A stretch of 64,000 nt of DNA from DASVTR01 sp033855775 (lineage in GTDB: Bacteria > Acidobacteriota > Blastocatellia > Pyrinomonadales > Pyrinomonadaceae): assembly GCA_033855775.1 (NCBI GenBank), contig JAWVFT010000088.1, forward strand, positions 1 to 64,000, written 5' to 3'. The notes under the pieces are model-generated. The model saw nothing but the letters and a program-made list of their open reading frames with translations, was not told the origin of the DNA and did not search any database. Made by a program: the position numbers and the translations under genes. Numbering within the stretch: the first letter of the stretch is position 1; each line of letters begins with the position of its first letter. Positions 63,991 through 64,000 of the stretch are shown piece after piece.

Positions 63991-64000
63991 CAACTTTTAA

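Overview
The window reads as chromosomal DNA of a Gram-negative, aerobic, high-GC bacterium, most likely of the phylum Acidobacteriota (class Blastocatellia); that placement is inference from gene content, not a computed result. Support comes from the outer-membrane barrel, the TonB and lipoprotein genes, the Ser/Thr kinase fused to a nucleotide cyclase and TPR repeats, ABC1/UbiB-type kinases, system II cytochrome c maturation, many multiheme cytochromes, and abundant short repeats between genes. No rRNA, tRNA, phage, transposase or CRISPR array was recognised.

Layout. 1-2.2 kb: small genes (a DUF2283 gene with a frameshifted partner, a DUF4177-like gene, a lipoprotein). 2.3-9 kb: ABC1 kinase, ribF, PhnP-like hydrolase, DUF1844 protein, mazG, zinc-ribbon protein. 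8.9-13 kb: secreted M48 peptidase and a DUF885 peptidase with a PrcB-like tail. 13.2-19.6 kb: a minus-strand run of aspS, acyl-CoA dehydrogenase, an M67 (JAMM) peptidase and a membrane protein, preceded by a gamma-carbonic anhydrase gene and hisS. 19.8-27.9 kb: lipoproteins, a B12-binding sensor, a DUF5602 protein, a TlpA-like protein, a GAF protein, TonB. 28.2-37.4 kb: a large electron-transfer locus, with an outer-membrane barrel followed by a 1479-residue decaheme cytochrome/LVIVD protein, and a divergent lipoprotein with two GlcG/HbpS-like domains. 39.5-48.9 kb: TPR protein, ResB-CcsA haem ligation, two nonaheme cytochromes, a tetraheme lipoprotein and accessory proteins. 49.4-57 kb: second ABC1 kinase, the kinase-cyclase-TPR protein, glutaminyl cyclase, and a SurA-like/DsbA-like fusion. 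57.2-63.8 kb: DNA ligase, BtuF-like protein, nitroreductase, VOC protein, cytochrome P460, tatA-tatC.

How it fits together. The ResB-CcsA machine would attach haem to the 32 CxxCH sites seen in the four multiheme proteins (10+9+9+4); thioredoxin-fold proteins would keep apocytochrome cysteines reduced. The barrel plus decaheme protein could be a trans-outer-membrane electron conduit, with the nona- and tetraheme proteins as periplasmic carriers. This is an inference from domains and gene order.

The most unusual feature is at DNA level. At least six genes have a stop codon that lies inside, or directly touches, the first unit of a short repeat (periods of 7, 9, 14, 20 and 21 bp, or an inverted-repeat element). 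The repeat sequences differ but their position relative to the gene 3' end is the same. A related repeat is translated as the tail of aspartyl-tRNA synthetase, and a 17 x 21-bp array lies beside the second ABC1 kinase gene.
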